The notes: generated by a model from the letters alone, not told the origin. DNA of 64,000 nt from Rhodobacter ferrooxidans (GCF_000176015.1 NZ_ACYY01000014.1:1-64000), one strand, 5' to 3'; shown: positions 34,315 through 44,396, counted from the stretch's first letter. Numbers and translations are program-made.

Positions 34315-35316
34315 ATGGGTTTGGACGAGGTTTCGCAACAGCCGCATGACCGTCTGGCTGCCTTTCTGGCGGCAGACATGCTGGCGGTGAACGTGCTGAT
34401 CCGGGAACGCATGGCCTCGGAACACGCGCCGCGCATCCCGCAGGTGACCGCCCATCTGGTCGAGGCTGGCGGCAAGCGGTTGCGGCCCTTGCTGACGCTG
34501 GCGGCGGCGCGGCTGTGCGGCTATGGCGGCCCTTTCCATGTACATCTGGCGGCGACGGTGGAATTCATTCACACCGCCACGTTGCTGCATGACGATGTGG
34601 TGGACGAATCATCGCGCCGTCGTGGGCGGCCGACCGCCAACCTATTGTGGGACAACAAATCTTCGGTGCTGGTGGGCGACTATCTGTTTGCCCGCAGCTT
34701 TCAGTTGATGGTCGAGCCGGGCAACCTGCGGGTGCTGGACATTCTGGCCAATGCCTCCGCCTCGATCGCAGAGGGCGAGGTTTTGCAACTGACCGCGGCG
34801 CAGGATCTGGCGACCACCGAGGCGATCTATCTGCAAGTGGTGCGCGGCAAGACCGCGGCGCTGTTTTCGGCGGCGACCGAGGTGGGCGGGGTGATTGCCG
34901 GGGCACCTGCCGATCAGGTGAAGGCGCTTTTCACCTATGGCGATGCCTTGGGCGTGGCGTTCCAGATCGTCGATGACCTGTTGGATTACGGCGGCGTGGC
35001 GGCGACCATCGGCAAGGATGTCGGTGACGATTTCCGCGAGCGCAAGCTGACGCTGCCGGTGATCAAGGCGGTGGCGAAAGCCGATGCCGAGGAGCGCGCC
35101 TTCTGGGTGCGGGTGATCGAGAAGGGCCATCAGGCCGAGGGCGATCTGGAGCAGGCGCAGGCTCTGCTGGCCCGCCACGGCGCGTTGCAGGCGGCAAGGG
35201 TCGATGCGCTGCATTGGGCGGCCACCGCACGCGATGCGTTGGCCGTGCTGCCCGCGCATCCGTTGCGCACCATGCTGGAAGACCTGGCCGATTTCGTGGT
35301 GGAGCGTATCCGCTAG
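34315..35316 (+). CDS. ispB: polyprenyl (octa-/decaprenyl) diphosphate synthase
   Basis: 333 residues from ATG 34315, with GGGGA 6 nt upstream. Trans-prenyltransferase signatures: '[16 protein letters not shown]', first aspartate motif '[20 protein letters not shown]', '[18 protein letters not shown]' and second aspartate motif '[15 protein letters not shown]'. It builds the side chain of ubiquinone. Chain length cannot be read safely; Rhodobacter makes Q10. Its TAG lies in the tetranucleotide CTAG, which is also the stop of the convergent ispE. Confidence 0.92.
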   Translation: MGLDEVSQQPHDRLAAFLAADMLAVNVLIRERMASEHAPRIPQVTAHLVEAGGKRLRPLLTLAAARLCGYGGPFHVHLAATVEFIHTATLLHDDVVDESSRRRGRPTANLLWDNKSSVLVGDYLFARSFQLMVEPGNLRVLDILANASASIAEGEVLQLTAAQDLATTEAIYLQVVRGKTAALFSAATEVGGVIAGAPADQVKALFTYGDALGVAFQIVDDLLDYGGVAATIGKDVGDDFRERKLTLPVIKAVAKADAEERAFWVRVIEKGHQAEGDLEQAQALLARHGALQAARVDALHWAATARDALAVLPAHPLRTMLEDLADFVVERIR

Positions 35317-36152
35317 CCGCGCATCTCGGCCGCGGCGACCCACCAACCCGGCTGCGCGGCTTGCAGCGCACGGGCGGCGGCGCTGGCGGCAAGCGGGTCG
35401 GCGAACAGGCCGAAACAGGTGGCCCCCGATCCCGACATCCGCGCGATCAGGCAACCCGGCTGCGCCGACAGCCCGGCCTTCACTGTGGCAATCACCGGCG
35501 CCAACTGGATCGCAGGGGCTTCCAGATCGTTGCGCATCATCTGCAGGAAAGCGGCGAGTTCGGCCGCATCGGCCAGCTTTGGCAACTCGCGCGGCATCGC
35601 CGGATGGTCGCGCCGGGTCAGGGCGCGGAACACCGCCGGGGTGGCCACGCCGACATTCGGGTTGGCCAGCACCAGCCAGCCCGCGGGCAAGCGATGCGCC
35701 AGGGGCGTGATCGCCTCGCCCACCCCTTCCATCCGCACCGCCCGGCCTGTCAGGCAGACCGGCACATCGGCGCCCAGCTTCAGCACCGCTGCGGCATCGG
35801 GCAACGGCAGGTGCCACAGCGCCGCCAGCGCCCGCAAGGTCGCCGCCGCATCGGCAGAACCGCCACCGATGCCCGAGGCCACAGGCAGATGCTTTTCCAG
35901 CGTGATTTCAACGCCTTGCGCGGCACCAAACGCCCGCGCGGCGCGCAGCACCAGATTGTCGTCGCTGACCGGCAAGGCCCCGGCCATTGGCCCGGTGATC
36001 CGCAGCGACAGCGCATCGCCCGCCGCCACGCTGATCCGGTCACCGACATCAGCGAACACTACCAGACTGTCCAGCAGGTGATAGCCATCGGCCCGCTGGC
36101 CGGTGACATGCAGCGTCAGGTTGATCTTGGCGGCCGCGAACTCAGTTGCCAT
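35313..36152 (-). CDS. ispE: 4-diphosphocytidyl-2-C-methyl-D-erythritol kinase
   Basis: 279 residues from ATG 36152 ([20 protein letters not shown]). GHMP-kinase motifs: substrate loop '[10 protein letters not shown]', ATP loop '[21 protein letters not shown]' and C-terminal '[14 protein letters not shown]'. It performs the ATP-dependent step of the MEP isoprenoid pathway, so it supplies precursors for the polyprenyl synthase encoded head-on beside it. It overlaps the upstream TPR gene by 11 nt and is likely coupled to it. Confidence 0.95.
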   Translation of the reverse strand: MATEFAAAKINLTLHVTGQRADGYHLLDSLVVFADVGDRISVAAGDALSLRITGPMAGALPVSDDNLVLRAARAFGAAQGVEITLEKHLPVASGIGGGSADAAATLRALAALWHLPLPDAAAVLKLGADVPVCLTGRAVRMEGVGEAITPLAHRLPAGWLVLANPNVGVATPAVFRALTRRDHPAMPRELPKLADAAELAAFLQMMRNDLEAPAIQLAPVIATVKAGLSAQPGCLIARMSGSGATCFGLFADPLAASAAARALQAAQPGWWVAAAEMRG

Positions 36153-37881
36153 CGGCGGTTTGCGTCGGCAACGGTGCCGCCCCTTCGGCGGCCAGCACTG
36201 CGTCCAGCCCCTGTTCCAGCTTCTGGCGGATACGGACCGCATCCTTTTCCACCGGATCGAACGACAGCGCCCGCCGCCACTGGAACCGCGCCTCCAGCTT
36301 GCGCCCGACCGCCCAGTAAACGTCGCCCAGATGGTCGGTGACCACCGGATCGACCGGCTCCAGCAGCGAGGCCTTCTCCATCGGTTCCAGCGCCTGATCA
36401 TAGCGGCCCAGCCGGAACAGCGCCCAGGCCAGACTGTCGGTGATGGCGCCGCTGTCGGGTTGCAGGCTTGCCGCGCGTTCGATCAGCGTCAACGCCTCGT
36501 CAAGGTTCTGGTTCATCTCGACGAAGGAATAGCCCAGGTAGTTCATCACCAGCGGCTGCTCCGGCGAAAGCTCCAGCGCGCGGCGCAGGTCGGGTTCGGC
36601 CAGTTCCCAGCGTTTCTGCCGCTCGTGGCAGATGCCGCGGGCGTAATACAGCACCCAGTGCTGCGCCTCGGGCTTGGTGATCAGCGCGATGGCGGCGTCA
36701 TAGGCCTTGCCTGCCTCCTCGAACCGGTCCTCGCGGCGCAGCATGTCACCCAGCGTCGATTGCACGGCGATGATCTGGGCGTTGCTGCGGCTGAGGGCTT
36801 GCAACACCTCGATGGCGGCGTCTTTCTTGTCGGCGGAATACAGGGCGGCGGCGCGGCCCATCTCGGCCACATAGAAAGCGGGGTCGGTGGCTGGTACCTG
36901 CGCGAAGGTTTCGGTGGCCAGATCGTGCTGTCCCTGTTCCTCCAGCAACCCGGCGGTCAGCAGCAACGCCTCGGTATGATCGGGGCGCAACTCACCGGCA
37001 ACGCGGGTGTGCAGCAACACAAAGGCCGGGTCGGCCTGACCCTGCATGGCGGCGGCCACCGAAAAGAACACTTCGGCAATGCCGTCGGTGGCGTTGCGCG
37101 CCACATCGAACGGCAGGGTTTCGCCCGCGGTCAGCCGTGCCACCATGGCGTCGATTGCCGGGTCTTGACCGGCCTCGAAGGCCTTGGTCAGCAATTCGAT
37201 GGCGTCGGCGTTGCGCTCCAGCTGGCTCAGAACTTCGGCAAAGGCCACCAGACTGCGCCGGGTGGCCTGCAGGGTGCCAGAGGCGCGCCCCGAAAGGATA
37301 TCGTCGGCGCCTTCGAAATCCCCGACCGAGGCCAGCGCCAACGCCTTGTGATAAAGCCCGAACGCCTGCATGCCCTCGGTCTTGGCCACGGTGTCAAAGG
37401 CGGCCAGCGCCTCGGACATCCGGCCATTGCCCAGTTCGGCCCAGGCCAGCACCAGCCCGTCCAGCAGCGGCCCAAGATTGCGACCCTCGGCGGCGGCTGC
37501 AAGGATTCCGGCAAAATCGCCGGTTTTGGCCTGATCGGCCAGCAGAACCAGATCGGCCGAGCCGTTCACGATGCCCGACTTCTGCATCTGCCGCGCGATG
37601 GTGACGGCGGCGCCAAACTCGCCCAGACCGATATTGGCGACGATGGCGCCTTCCAGCAGGCCGGGATTGGTCGGGTCTGTCAAAAGCGTGCGGGTGAACC
37701 AACTGGCCGCGGCACGATAGTCGCCCTGCATACCGGCCACACGTGCCGCCAGATAGGCACCTGAATCCATCGGTGATTCGGTCATGGCTTCGGCAGCAGC
37801 GTCTTGCGCCGGGGCGGCAGTGGCGGCCAGCATCCCGGCCAAAGCCAGGGCAAGAAACGGGCGGTGCAACGAAGCGGTCAT
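36142..37881 (-). CDS. periplasmic tetratricopeptide-repeat protein
   Basis: 579 residues. Signal peptide [20 protein letters not shown] ending near TAAPA. Multiple TPR units follow, for example around '[22 protein letters not shown]', '[20 protein letters not shown]', '[20 protein letters not shown]' and '[19 protein letters not shown]', covering most of the chain. TPR arrays bind proteins; the partner is unknown. Order ETF-QO, TPR, ispE on one strand suggests a conserved Rhodobacteraceae cluster. Confidence 0.88.
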   Translation of the reverse strand: MTASLHRPFLALALAGMLAATAAPAQDAAAEAMTESPMDSGAYLAARVAGMQGDYRAAASWFTRTLLTDPTNPGLLEGAIVANIGLGEFGAAVTIARQMQKSGIVNGSADLVLLADQAKTGDFAGILAAAAEGRNLGPLLDGLVLAWAELGNGRMSEALAAFDTVAKTEGMQAFGLYHKALALASVGDFEGADDILSGRASGTLQATRRSLVAFAEVLSQLERNADAIELLTKAFEAGQDPAIDAMVARLTAGETLPFDVARNATDGIAEVFFSVAAAMQGQADPAFVLLHTRVAGELRPDHTEALLLTAGLLEEQGQHDLATETFAQVPATDPAFYVAEMGRAAALYSADKKDAAIEVLQALSRSNAQIIAVQSTLGDMLRREDRFEEAGKAYDAAIALITKPEAQHWVLYYARGICHERQKRWELAEPDLRRALELSPEQPLVMNYLGYSFVEMNQNLDEALTLIERAASLQPDSGAITDSLAWALFRLGRYDQALEPMEKASLLEPVDPVVTDHLGDVYWAVGRKLEARFQWRRALSFDPVEKDAVRIRQKLEQGLDAVLAAEGAAPLPTQTADGN

Positions 37882-38015
37882 GCGCGATCTCCGGTCAGGT
37901 GGCGGTCAACCTAGGGCCGTGCCGCGCACAAAGCAATGCAGCCCACCCCAGTTCGCGCCGCCGCCTGCGACACATCGCGCAAATGTCATCCGCCGTCCCC
38001 GTCGCAATCGGGCGG

Positions 38016-39668
38016 TCACATGTTGGGATAATTCGGCCCGTCGCCACCCTGCGGCGTGGTCCAGGTGATGTTCTGGCTGGGATCCTTGATGTCGCAGGTC
38101 TTGCAATGCAGGCAGTTCTGGAAGTTGATCACGAAGCGCGGGTCTTTGCCCGGCTCGGCCACCACCTCGTAAACCCCCGCCGGGCAGTAGCGCTGCGCGG
38201 GTTCGGCAAAGTTCGGCAGGTTGACCGTGATCGGCACCGCAGGGTCGGCCAGCTGCAGGTGGCAGGGCTGGCTTTCCTCGTGGTTGGTGAAGGAAAACGC
38301 CACATTGGTCAGCCGGTCGAACGACAGCACGCCATCGGCCTTGGGATAGGCAATCGGCGCATAGGCCGAGGCGCGACCGGTGCTCTCGGCATCCGAGGCG
38401 CCATGTTTCAGCGTGCCGAACAGCGAGAATTTGAACAGGCTGTTGGTCCACATGTCGAGGCCGCCCGCCGCCAGCGAAACCATCATGCCGTATTTCGACC
38501 ACAGCGGCTTGACGTTGCGCACCTTCCACAGGTCGTCGCCGATCGGTCCCTTGCGCACTGCGGTGTCATAGCCGTCCAGCACATCGGAGGTGCGCCCGGC
38601 CTTGATGGCGGCATGGGCAGCCTCGGCGGCAGCCTTGCCCGACAACATGGCGTTGTGGTTGCCCTTGATGCGCGGCACGTTGACCATGCCCCCCGAACAG
38701 CCCAGCAGCGCGCCACCGGGGAAGGCCAGCCGCGGCATTGCCTGCAAGCCCCCCTCGCTGATCGCCCGCGCGCCATAGGCCACCCGCTTGCCGCCCGCCA
38801 GCAGGTCGGCAATCATCGGGTGATGCTTGAAGCGCTGGAACTCCTGATAGGGCGAGACATGCGGGTTCTTGTAGTTCAAATGCACCACAAAGCCGATGAA
38901 CACCTGATTGTCCTCGGCGTGATAGATGAACGAGCCGCCGCCGGCGTTCTTGCCCAAGGGCCAGCCCATGGTGTGTGTCACGGTGCCCAGCCGGTGCTTG
39001 GCCGGGTCGATCTGCCAGATTTCCTTCATGCCGAGGCCGAATTTCTGCGGCCCCTTGCCCTGCGCCAGCTTGAACTTTTCGATAACCTGTTTGGCCAGAC
39101 TGCCGCGCACGCCTTCGGCCAGCATGACGTATTTGCCGCGCAACTCCATCCCCGGCTCGTAGGCCGGCCCCGGCGTGCCGTCGGCCAGCTTGCCGAACTC
39201 GCCCGCCACCACGCCCAGCACTTCGCCCGCCTCGCCAAAGATCAGCTCGGATGCCGCCATGCCGGGGAAAATCTCGACCCCCATCGCCTCGGCCTGGCTG
39301 GCCATCCAGCGGCAGACATTGCCCATCGACACGATAAAGGCGCCGTGGTTGTTCATCAGCGGCGGCATCGGCCAGTTGGGGATGCGAAGCTGCCCCGCCG
39401 GCCCCAGCATGTAGAAGTTGTCCTTGGCGACCGCGGTCGTGATCGGCGCACCGCGCTTGCGCCAGTCGGGCATCAGCGCATCAAGGCCGACCGGGTCCAG
39501 CACCGCGCCGGACAGGATATGGGCACCCACCTCGGAGCCCTTCTCCAGCACCACCACCGACAGATCGGGATCAAGCTGTTTCAGCCGGATCGCGGCGGAA
39601 AGCCCCGATGGCCCCGCACCGACGATCACGACATCAAAATCCATGGATTCCCGGATCACATCGGTCAT
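38016..39668 (-). CDS. etfD: electron transfer flavoprotein-ubiquinone oxidoreductase
   Basis: 550 residues from ATG 39668 (MTDVIRESMDFDVVIVGAGP) with GGGAAGAGAAG upstream. FAD motif 'VVIVGAGPSGLSAAIRLKQL', the ubiquinone and membrane-binding middle, and a C-terminal [4Fe-4S] ferredoxin-like domain with 'CPAGVYEV' and 'INFQNCLHCKTCDIKDPSQ', ending GGDGPNYPNM. It passes electrons from acyl-CoA dehydrogenases via ETF to ubiquinone at the inner membrane, and would serve the acyl-CoA dehydrogenase at 45.6-47.3 kb. Confidence 0.96.
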   Translation of the reverse strand: MTDVIRESMDFDVVIVGAGPSGLSAAIRLKQLDPDLSVVVLEKGSEVGAHILSGAVLDPVGLDALMPDWRKRGAPITTAVAKDNFYMLGPAGQLRIPNWPMPPLMNNHGAFIVSMGNVCRWMASQAEAMGVEIFPGMAASELIFGEAGEVLGVVAGEFGKLADGTPGPAYEPGMELRGKYVMLAEGVRGSLAKQVIEKFKLAQGKGPQKFGLGMKEIWQIDPAKHRLGTVTHTMGWPLGKNAGGGSFIYHAEDNQVFIGFVVHLNYKNPHVSPYQEFQRFKHHPMIADLLAGGKRVAYGARAISEGGLQAMPRLAFPGGALLGCSGGMVNVPRIKGNHNAMLSGKAAAEAAHAAIKAGRTSDVLDGYDTAVRKGPIGDDLWKVRNVKPLWSKYGMMVSLAAGGLDMWTNSLFKFSLFGTLKHGASDAESTGRASAYAPIAYPKADGVLSFDRLTNVAFSFTNHEESQPCHLQLADPAVPITVNLPNFAEPAQRYCPAGVYEVVAEPGKDPRFVINFQNCLHCKTCDIKDPSQNITWTTPQGGDGPNYPNM

Positions 39669-39922
39669 GTCTTCTCTTCCCCTGTTCCGCCCGCGCCCTG
39701 AGTTATCGCAACACAGTCCTCTGAGCAATCGTAACGCATGGTTGCGCATCCGCAATGCGGCATTGCGGCGGCGGCCATTGCGCCAGCCTTTGCGGCTTTC
39801 CGCACGGTGCGGTTGCGTGGCTCTTGCATTTGGCGCCGCTGTCGGTTCAGGTGCGGATATGGATCCCTACGGAAGGTCATGGCTGGCAATGGCCGTGGCT
39901 TTGTTATTTGGTGCAGAGGCTG

Positions 39923-40393
39923 ATGGAAAAAATTCCGATGACCCGTGGCGGCTTTGTCGCCCTGGATGACGAGTTGAAGCTGCTGAAATCGGTGGAACGT
40001 CCGGCGGTGATCCGGGCGATTGCCGAGGCGCGGGCGCATGGCGATCTGTCGGAAAACGCCGAATACCACGCCGCCCGCGAAAAGCAGAGCTTCATCGAAG
40101 GCCGGATCAAGGAACTGGAGGCCATCATCTCGCGTGCCGAGGTGATCGACCCCGCCAAGCTGTCGGGCGCCATCAAGTTCGGCGCCACGGTGACGCTGGT
40201 GGACGAGGACACCAACGAGGAACGCACCTACCAGATCGTCGGTGAACCCGAGGCCAATATCGAGGGCGGTTTCCTGAACATCCGCTCGCCGCTGGCACGG
40301 GCGCTGATCGGCAAGGCCGAAGGCGACAGTGTCGATGTGAAAACACCGGGCGGTCAGCGCAGCTACGAGGTGCTGAGCATCCGCTTCGTCTGA
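39923..40393 (+). CDS. greA: transcription elongation factor GreA
   Basis: 156 residues. It starts [21 protein letters not shown]; the coiled-coil tip carries the acidic pair in '[20 protein letters not shown]', and the FKBP-like C-domain reads '[28 protein letters not shown]' and '[14 protein letters not shown]'. GreA rescues backtracked RNA polymerase. The 254-nt gap before it shows no gene I can support; it presumably holds the greA and etfD promoters. Confidence 0.96.
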   Translation: MEKIPMTRGGFVALDDELKLLKSVERPAVIRAIAEARAHGDLSENAEYHAAREKQSFIEGRIKELEAIISRAEVIDPAKLSGAIKFGATVTLVDEDTNEERTYQIVGEPEANIEGGFLNIRSPLARALIGKAEGDSVDVKTPGGQRSYEVLSIRFV

Positions 40394-40420
40394 TGAATGC
40401 GGAAAGCAGCAGGTAAGCCG

Positions 40421-41443
40421 ATGGCCGAGCCGTCCGAGAAACCGAAGGTCAAACCGCTTGTCCTGACGCCGAAGCCCGACAGCGGTTTTGGTGCCACAGA
40501 ACTGGTGGCGGCGCTGCTCAGCCTGATCTGGGTGGTGGCGGTGATCGCCTATGTGCTGCTGTCGCCGCGCGCCGAGGGCGAGGGCGTGCTGGGGCTGGTG
40601 ATGGCGCTTCTGGTGGTGTTCCTGCCGCTGGCGCTGATCTGGGTGGCGGTGACGACGCTGCGCACGGTGCACGGCTTGCGGGCCGAGGCGGCGCGGTTGC
40701 AGGCGGCGGTCGAGGCGATGCGCCACGCCTATGTCGCGGGCCAGCAGGGCGGGGCGGGCGGCCTGAAACCCTCGGTCGAAAAGAAGCTGGACGAGATTGC
40801 CGCAGCGCAACGGCAGACCGAAACCGCGCTGGCCCGCTTCAGCACCCGCCGCGATGGCGCGCTCAGCGTGCCTTCCGCCGATCGCAAGGCGGCGCTGGTC
40901 CCGTCTCGTGCTACCCAGACCGATGAACAACCCGCTTTGGCGCTGGGCACCCCCGCCGAGGACATGCGCGCGCCGCTGTCGGTGACCGATTTCATCCGCG
41001 CGCTGCAATTCCCCGAAAACCCCGATGACAAGGACGGCTTTCGCGCGCTGCGGCTGGCGCTGGAGGATCGCAACGTCGCCAAGCTGATCCGCTCGGCGCA
41101 AGACGTGCTGACGCTGCTGGCGCAGGAGGGCATCTATATGGATGACCTGAAACCCGACCGCGCCCGCCCGGAAATCTGGCGCCGCTTTGCCACCGGCGAG
41201 CGGGGACGGGCTGTGGCCGGGCTTGGCGGCATCCGCGACCGCTCCAGCCTGGCGCTGACCGCCAGCCGGATGCGCGAAGACCCGGTGTTCCGCGACGCCG
41301 CCCACCATTTTTTGCGCACCTTCGACAAGATCTTTGCCGAGTTCGAAAAAAGCGCCAGCGACGCCGAGCTTTCCGACCTGTCGGAAACCCGCACCGCCCG
41401 CGCCTTCATGCTGTTCGGCCGGGTGACGGGAACCTTCGACTAA
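40421..41443 (+). CDS. conserved membrane protein of unknown function
   Basis: 340 residues from ATG 40421 (MAEPSEKPKVKPLVLTPKPD). Two adjacent transmembrane helices occupy about residues 26-50 (ELVAALLSLIWVVAVIAYVL) and 58-82 (LGLVMALLVVFLPLALIWVA). A predicted coiled coil (90-145) and a helical cytoplasmic domain ('PLSVTDFIRALQFPENPDDKDGFRALRLALEDRNVAKLI') follow. Restricted, as far as I can tell, to Rhodobacteraceae-like genomes. It follows greA by 27 nt and may be co-transcribed. No function is inferred. Confidence 0.8.
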   Translation: MAEPSEKPKVKPLVLTPKPDSGFGATELVAALLSLIWVVAVIAYVLLSPRAEGEGVLGLVMALLVVFLPLALIWVAVTTLRTVHGLRAEAARLQAAVEAMRHAYVAGQQGGAGGLKPSVEKKLDEIAAAQRQTETALARFSTRRDGALSVPSADRKAALVPSRATQTDEQPALALGTPAEDMRAPLSVTDFIRALQFPENPDDKDGFRALRLALEDRNVAKLIRSAQDVLTLLAQEGIYMDDLKPDRARPEIWRRFATGERGRAVAGLGGIRDRSSLALTASRMREDPVFRDAAHHFLRTFDKIFAEFEKSASDAELSDLSETRTARAFMLFGRVTGTFD

Positions 41444-41533
41444 GGCTTTCTCCTTTGCGAAAATATCCCCCGCGGAGCGTCGGTGCTGGCAGCGAGAGCC
41501 TCCGGCGGGGATATTTGAAAACAGATGAAAGCC
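41444..41533. repeat. gene-end palindromic element, copy 3 (fills the whole stop-to-stop gap)
   Basis: 90 nt exactly between the TAA of the membrane-protein gene and the stop of the convergent GNAT gene. Both ends read GGCTTTC inward; the arms AAATATCCCCCGCGGAG and its near-complement CTCCGGCGGGGATATTT enclose a GTCGGTGCTGGC centre. It could end transcription in both directions, although no clean T-run exists. Confidence 0.9.
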
Positions 41534-42121
41534 TCAGTCCAGTGCCTTCACCATGGTGGTGGCGGCGGCAAAGCCGAAGACGTGGCGCAGTGGACCAATG
41601 GTGGCGGTGCCTGTGGCCTCGAACCCCAGCCGCTCATACAGGGCGCGGGCGCGTTGGTTGCTGTCGATCACATCCAGCCTGATCGCGCCATAGCCGCGGC
41701 TGCGGCCTTCGTCGCACAGGGCGTCGATCAGCAGCGTGCCGATGCCATGGCCGCGCGCTTCCGGGGCGACGCAGATGCCATCGACCAGAAACCGCAGGTT
41801 ATCGACCTCGCTTTGCAGCAGCCGCAGCACGCCGCCACGCCAGCCCGCGCCAAACCGGCCATAGACCGCGCGCAGGTCTTGCGGGTCGCCGTCGGCAAAG
41901 GCGCCGTAGGGGGTCTTGAATCCGGCGATGCCCAGCAGGGTGCCTTTGGCATCAAGGGCGGCAATGCAATGGTCGGCGCGGATCACCCGGTCCAGAAACG
42001 CCAGCGCCCGCGGGGGCGGCCCCATCACCCGGCCCAGCTTTTCCCCGAAGGCCTGCCAGTAGATCACCGCCGCGTCCTTGCGCAGGTGCAGCGGCAGGCC
42101 ATGCTGGATCTGCACGTTCAT
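41534..42121 (-). CDS. GNAT-family N-acetyltransferase
   Basis: 195 residues from ATG 42121 (MNVQIQHGLPLHLRKDAAV). The acetyl-CoA site is 'LVDGICVAPEARGHGIGTLLIDAL' (RGHGIG), with 'ALYERLGFEATGT' near the end. The substrate is unknown. It overlaps the upstream DUF429-like gene by 4 nt (ATGA), in the operon mobA - unknown - GNAT. Confidence 0.85.
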   Translation of the reverse strand: MNVQIQHGLPLHLRKDAAVIYWQAFGEKLGRVMGPPPRALAFLDRVIRADHCIAALDAKGTLLGIAGFKTPYGAFADGDPQDLRAVYGRFGAGWRGGVLRLLQSEVDNLRFLVDGICVAPEARGHGIGTLLIDALCDEGRSRGYGAIRLDVIDSNQRARALYERLGFEATGTATIGPLRHVFGFAAATTMVKALD

Positions 42122-42990
42122 GCCAGCGCCGCCAGCAGGGTGGCACCGGCGGTGGCGCCGAGTATCCAGCCCTCCTCCGCCTGGCCGGGCCAGTCGGGCA
42201 CGGCGTCCAGCAACGCGCCAAGGTCGCCGGATTGCGACAGCCGCCACAGGGCTTGCGCCAGCAGGCTGACCTGCGCCGCATCCTTGATCGCGCCGCCCGC
42301 AACGGCACGGGCCACGGCGGGGTCGATCAGGCTTGGGTAAACCTCGGCCAGCACCAAAGCGGTATCGGGTGCATCAAACGGCCAGACCGCGGTGCCGGGG
42401 CGGGCGGCCAGCCGGGCCAGCATCGGCAGACCCATCAGCGCCTGCGAACCCACAGCACCTGTGGTGAAAAGCTTCCACACCGATTGCGCCCTTGGCACCA
42501 GCAATTCGACCCGGCGGCGTTCGGCAAGGCCGAGGGCGGGGTAGTCCACCGCCTTGGTCAGCGGAAGATCGGGCAGGTTCAGGCTTGCCGGGCGGCCCCA
42601 GAACGGGCCGGGGGCGGCAAAGCGGCGGTTGATATCCTGCGCCAGCGCGAAGCGGGCGTTGGCATTGGCCGGGCCGTCCTGCACGGCATTTGCCAGCCAG
42701 TTCCAGACCGCGCGCGCGCTGGCCTGCCCGGTCAGCGCCCTGGCAAAGCCCTGCGGGTAGCCCAAAGGGAAATCGAAGCCCGCCAGCACCCGCCGCCCCA
42801 TGGTCGCTTCGGCATCCAGCAGGGCGGTCAGGGCGGCTTCGGCGCTGGCTCTGGTGCGGCAATACAGCGGCTGGGTCGCGCCAGCCCCCGCCGTGCCGAT
42901 CCAGATCGCGTTGGCTGATGGGCTGGCGGGCGAGGGGGTGGCGGCGGCTGACCAATCCACCACCACCACGGTGTCGAACCGCGGGCTCAT
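42118..42990 (-). CDS. conserved hypothetical protein, possibly DUF429/RNase H-like
   Basis: 290 residues. It begins MSPRFDTVVVVDWSAAATP; the early 'VVVDWSA' beta-strand with Asp, and 'RRVLAGFDFPLGYPQGFARAL', resemble RNase H-fold DUF429 proteins. Later blocks are 'PGPFWGRPASLNLPDLPLTK', 'RAQSVWKLFTTGAVGSQALMGLPML' and 'LVLAEVYPSLIDP', the last typical of DUF429. It overlaps mobA and the GNAT gene by 4 nt each. The context hints at a link to molybdenum-cofactor chemistry, but that is inference only. Confidence 0.65.
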   Translation of the reverse strand: MSPRFDTVVVVDWSAAATPSPASPSANAIWIGTAGAGATQPLYCRTRASAEAALTALLDAEATMGRRVLAGFDFPLGYPQGFARALTGQASARAVWNWLANAVQDGPANANARFALAQDINRRFAAPGPFWGRPASLNLPDLPLTKAVDYPALGLAERRRVELLVPRAQSVWKLFTTGAVGSQALMGLPMLARLAARPGTAVWPFDAPDTALVLAEVYPSLIDPAVARAVAGGAIKDAAQVSLLAQALWRLSQSGDLGALLDAVPDWPGQAEEGWILGATAGATLLAALA

Positions 42991-43583
42991 GGCTGGCCCG
43001 CCAGATGCGCCTCGGCGCAGGCCAGGTCTTCGGGGGTGTTGAGGTTGGCGAAGGGGTCCGGGGTCTGTGGGGCAAACACCGCCTCGGCGGCGGCGTGGCT
43101 TGTGGCAAAGCCCATCACCCGCGCATCGCCCCGGGCCAGCGTGGCGCGCAGATCGGCGCGCAGGGCCACCGGCCACAGCCCGAAGGTCGGATGCGCCCGC
43201 CCGGCATGGCTGGCGATGGCCAGACCTTCCGGCGCGGTTTCGGCGGCAAGGTGCAGCCGTGGCACCAGATCGCAGGGAAAGAACGGCGTATCCACCGCCA
43301 CGCTGACCACCGCATCCGCCCCCAGCGCCACCGCCCAATCCAGCGCTGCCAACACGCCCGACAGCGGCCCCAGCGGGTCAGCATCCGCCAGCACCGGCAG
43401 GCCAAAGCGGGCAAAGCGCGCCGGATCGCCATTTGCGGACAGCGCCAGCCGCTCGACCTGCGGCTCCAGCCTTGCGACGGCATGCGCCAGCAGCGGCACC
43501 CCGGCCAGCGGCAGCAGCGCCTTGCAGGCCCCGCCCATCCGCCGCCCTTGCCCGCCGGCCAGGATTACCCCGAAAATCCGCAA
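42987..43583 (-). CDS. mobA: molybdenum cofactor guanylyltransferase
   Basis: 198 residues if started at TTG 43583 (MRIFGVILAGGQGRRMGG), preceded by GAGGCGAGG; this gives the family's usual N-terminus, whereas upstream starts add about 30 unlike residues. Nucleotidyltransferase motifs: 'GVILAGGQGRRMGGACKALL', 'DADPLGPLSGVLAAL' and 'VVSVAVDTPFFPCDL'. It attaches GMP to molybdopterin. No MGD enzyme lies nearby; xdhB in this window uses the molybdopterin form. Confidence 0.9.
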   Translation of the reverse strand: MRIFGVILAGGQGRRMGGACKALLPLAGVPLLAHAVARLEPQVERLALSANGDPARFARFGLPVLADADPLGPLSGVLAALDWAVALGADAVVSVAVDTPFFPCDLVPRLHLAAETAPEGLAIASHAGRAHPTFGLWPVALRADLRATLARGDARVMGFATSHAAAEAVFAPQTPDPFANLNTPEDLACAEAHLAGQP

Positions 43584-43784
43584 ACCTCGCCTCTGCCGCA
43601 AATTGCATCGCCCGCAACGATTGCCTAAGCCCTGCGCGATGGTGCGTAAAGGCCGCAGCCGGGAAAGGCCCAAGCGATATCGGATCTGTTGCCCAGCCGT
43701 CGCCGCACCTTCTGGCGCGGGGTGCTGGCCTCGGCACGCCTCAAGGTGGTGATCGGGCCGTTCGGGCTGCCGCTCGGCAAATAC

Positions 43785-44396
43785 TTACTGCGCCCGCGGG
43801 TCGCCCATCTGCACCATCAGCACGCCATGGTTGTCGTCGGCGTCATCGTCGGTGATGGTGCGGCTGGTCACGCCGGGCAATTCGCCGAACGCCTTCATCA
43901 GGTTGCGCGGAAACCAGGTGGCAGGGATGGCCTCGAACCCCGGCACGCCACGCAGCACGTCGGTCACGGAATTCGAACACATCGCCTTGGCCACCGCGCC
44001 ATGCGACAGCGCCCGTTGCATCACCAGATCAGCGACTTGCGGCGAAACCGGCAGCGTCTGTTCAACGACATAGTAGGTTTCGCGGGCATGGTAGTCGATG
44101 TAGAAGTTCACCATCTTGTCGGTGATGCCGAAATGCACGTCGTTGCGTTCGGGCAATCTGGGGTGGTGCCAGGTGCCGGCCGGATCGAACATCACCCGCT
44201 GGCTGCCGTTGATCATCAGGCCGGAATGTGCACCGCTGTCGCCGTTCACCCTGAGCACGGTGAACAGGGTAACGCTGGGCGGCGCCTCCGAGACATAGCG
44301 GGCGGCGGCAACATCGGCGTCGGGCGCCCAGACCGGGTCGGCACCACAGGCACCAAGCGTTGACACGATTGCAAGGCTCAGAAACAGGCGACGCAT
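43785..44396 (-). CDS. conserved hypothetical lipoprotein
   Basis: 203 residues from ATG 44396: MRRLFLSLAIVSTLGACGAD, a lipoprotein signal with Cys at residue 17. The mature part contains 'YVSEAPPSVTLFTVLRVNGDSGAHSGLMINGSQRVMFDPAG' and 'MCSNSVTDVLRGVPGFEAIP', which resemble a DUF4105-like envelope domain. Function unknown. About 200 nt between it and mobA contain no feature I can support. Confidence 0.78.
   Translation of the reverse strand: MRRLFLSLAIVSTLGACGADPVWAPDADVAAARYVSEAPPSVTLFTVLRVNGDSGAHSGLMINGSQRVMFDPAGTWHHPRLPERNDVHFGITDKMVNFYIDYHARETYYVVEQTLPVSPQVADLVMQRALSHGAVAKAMCSNSVTDVLRGVPGFEAIPATWFPRNLMKAFGELPGVTSRTITDDDADDNHGVLMVQMGDPRAQ

Noticed and set aside
39669-39922. Possible gene in the gap between etfD and greA (for example ATG 39738)
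   Set aside because: The frame would run into greA, has no ribosome site, and gives a Cys/Arg-rich product without similarity. Treated as promoter-containing spacer.
43584-43784. Possible short plus-strand frame between mobA and the lipoprotein gene
   Set aside because: It yields 'RRTFWRGVLASARLKVV'-like sequence but no credible start, ribosome site or stop context. Too weak to list.
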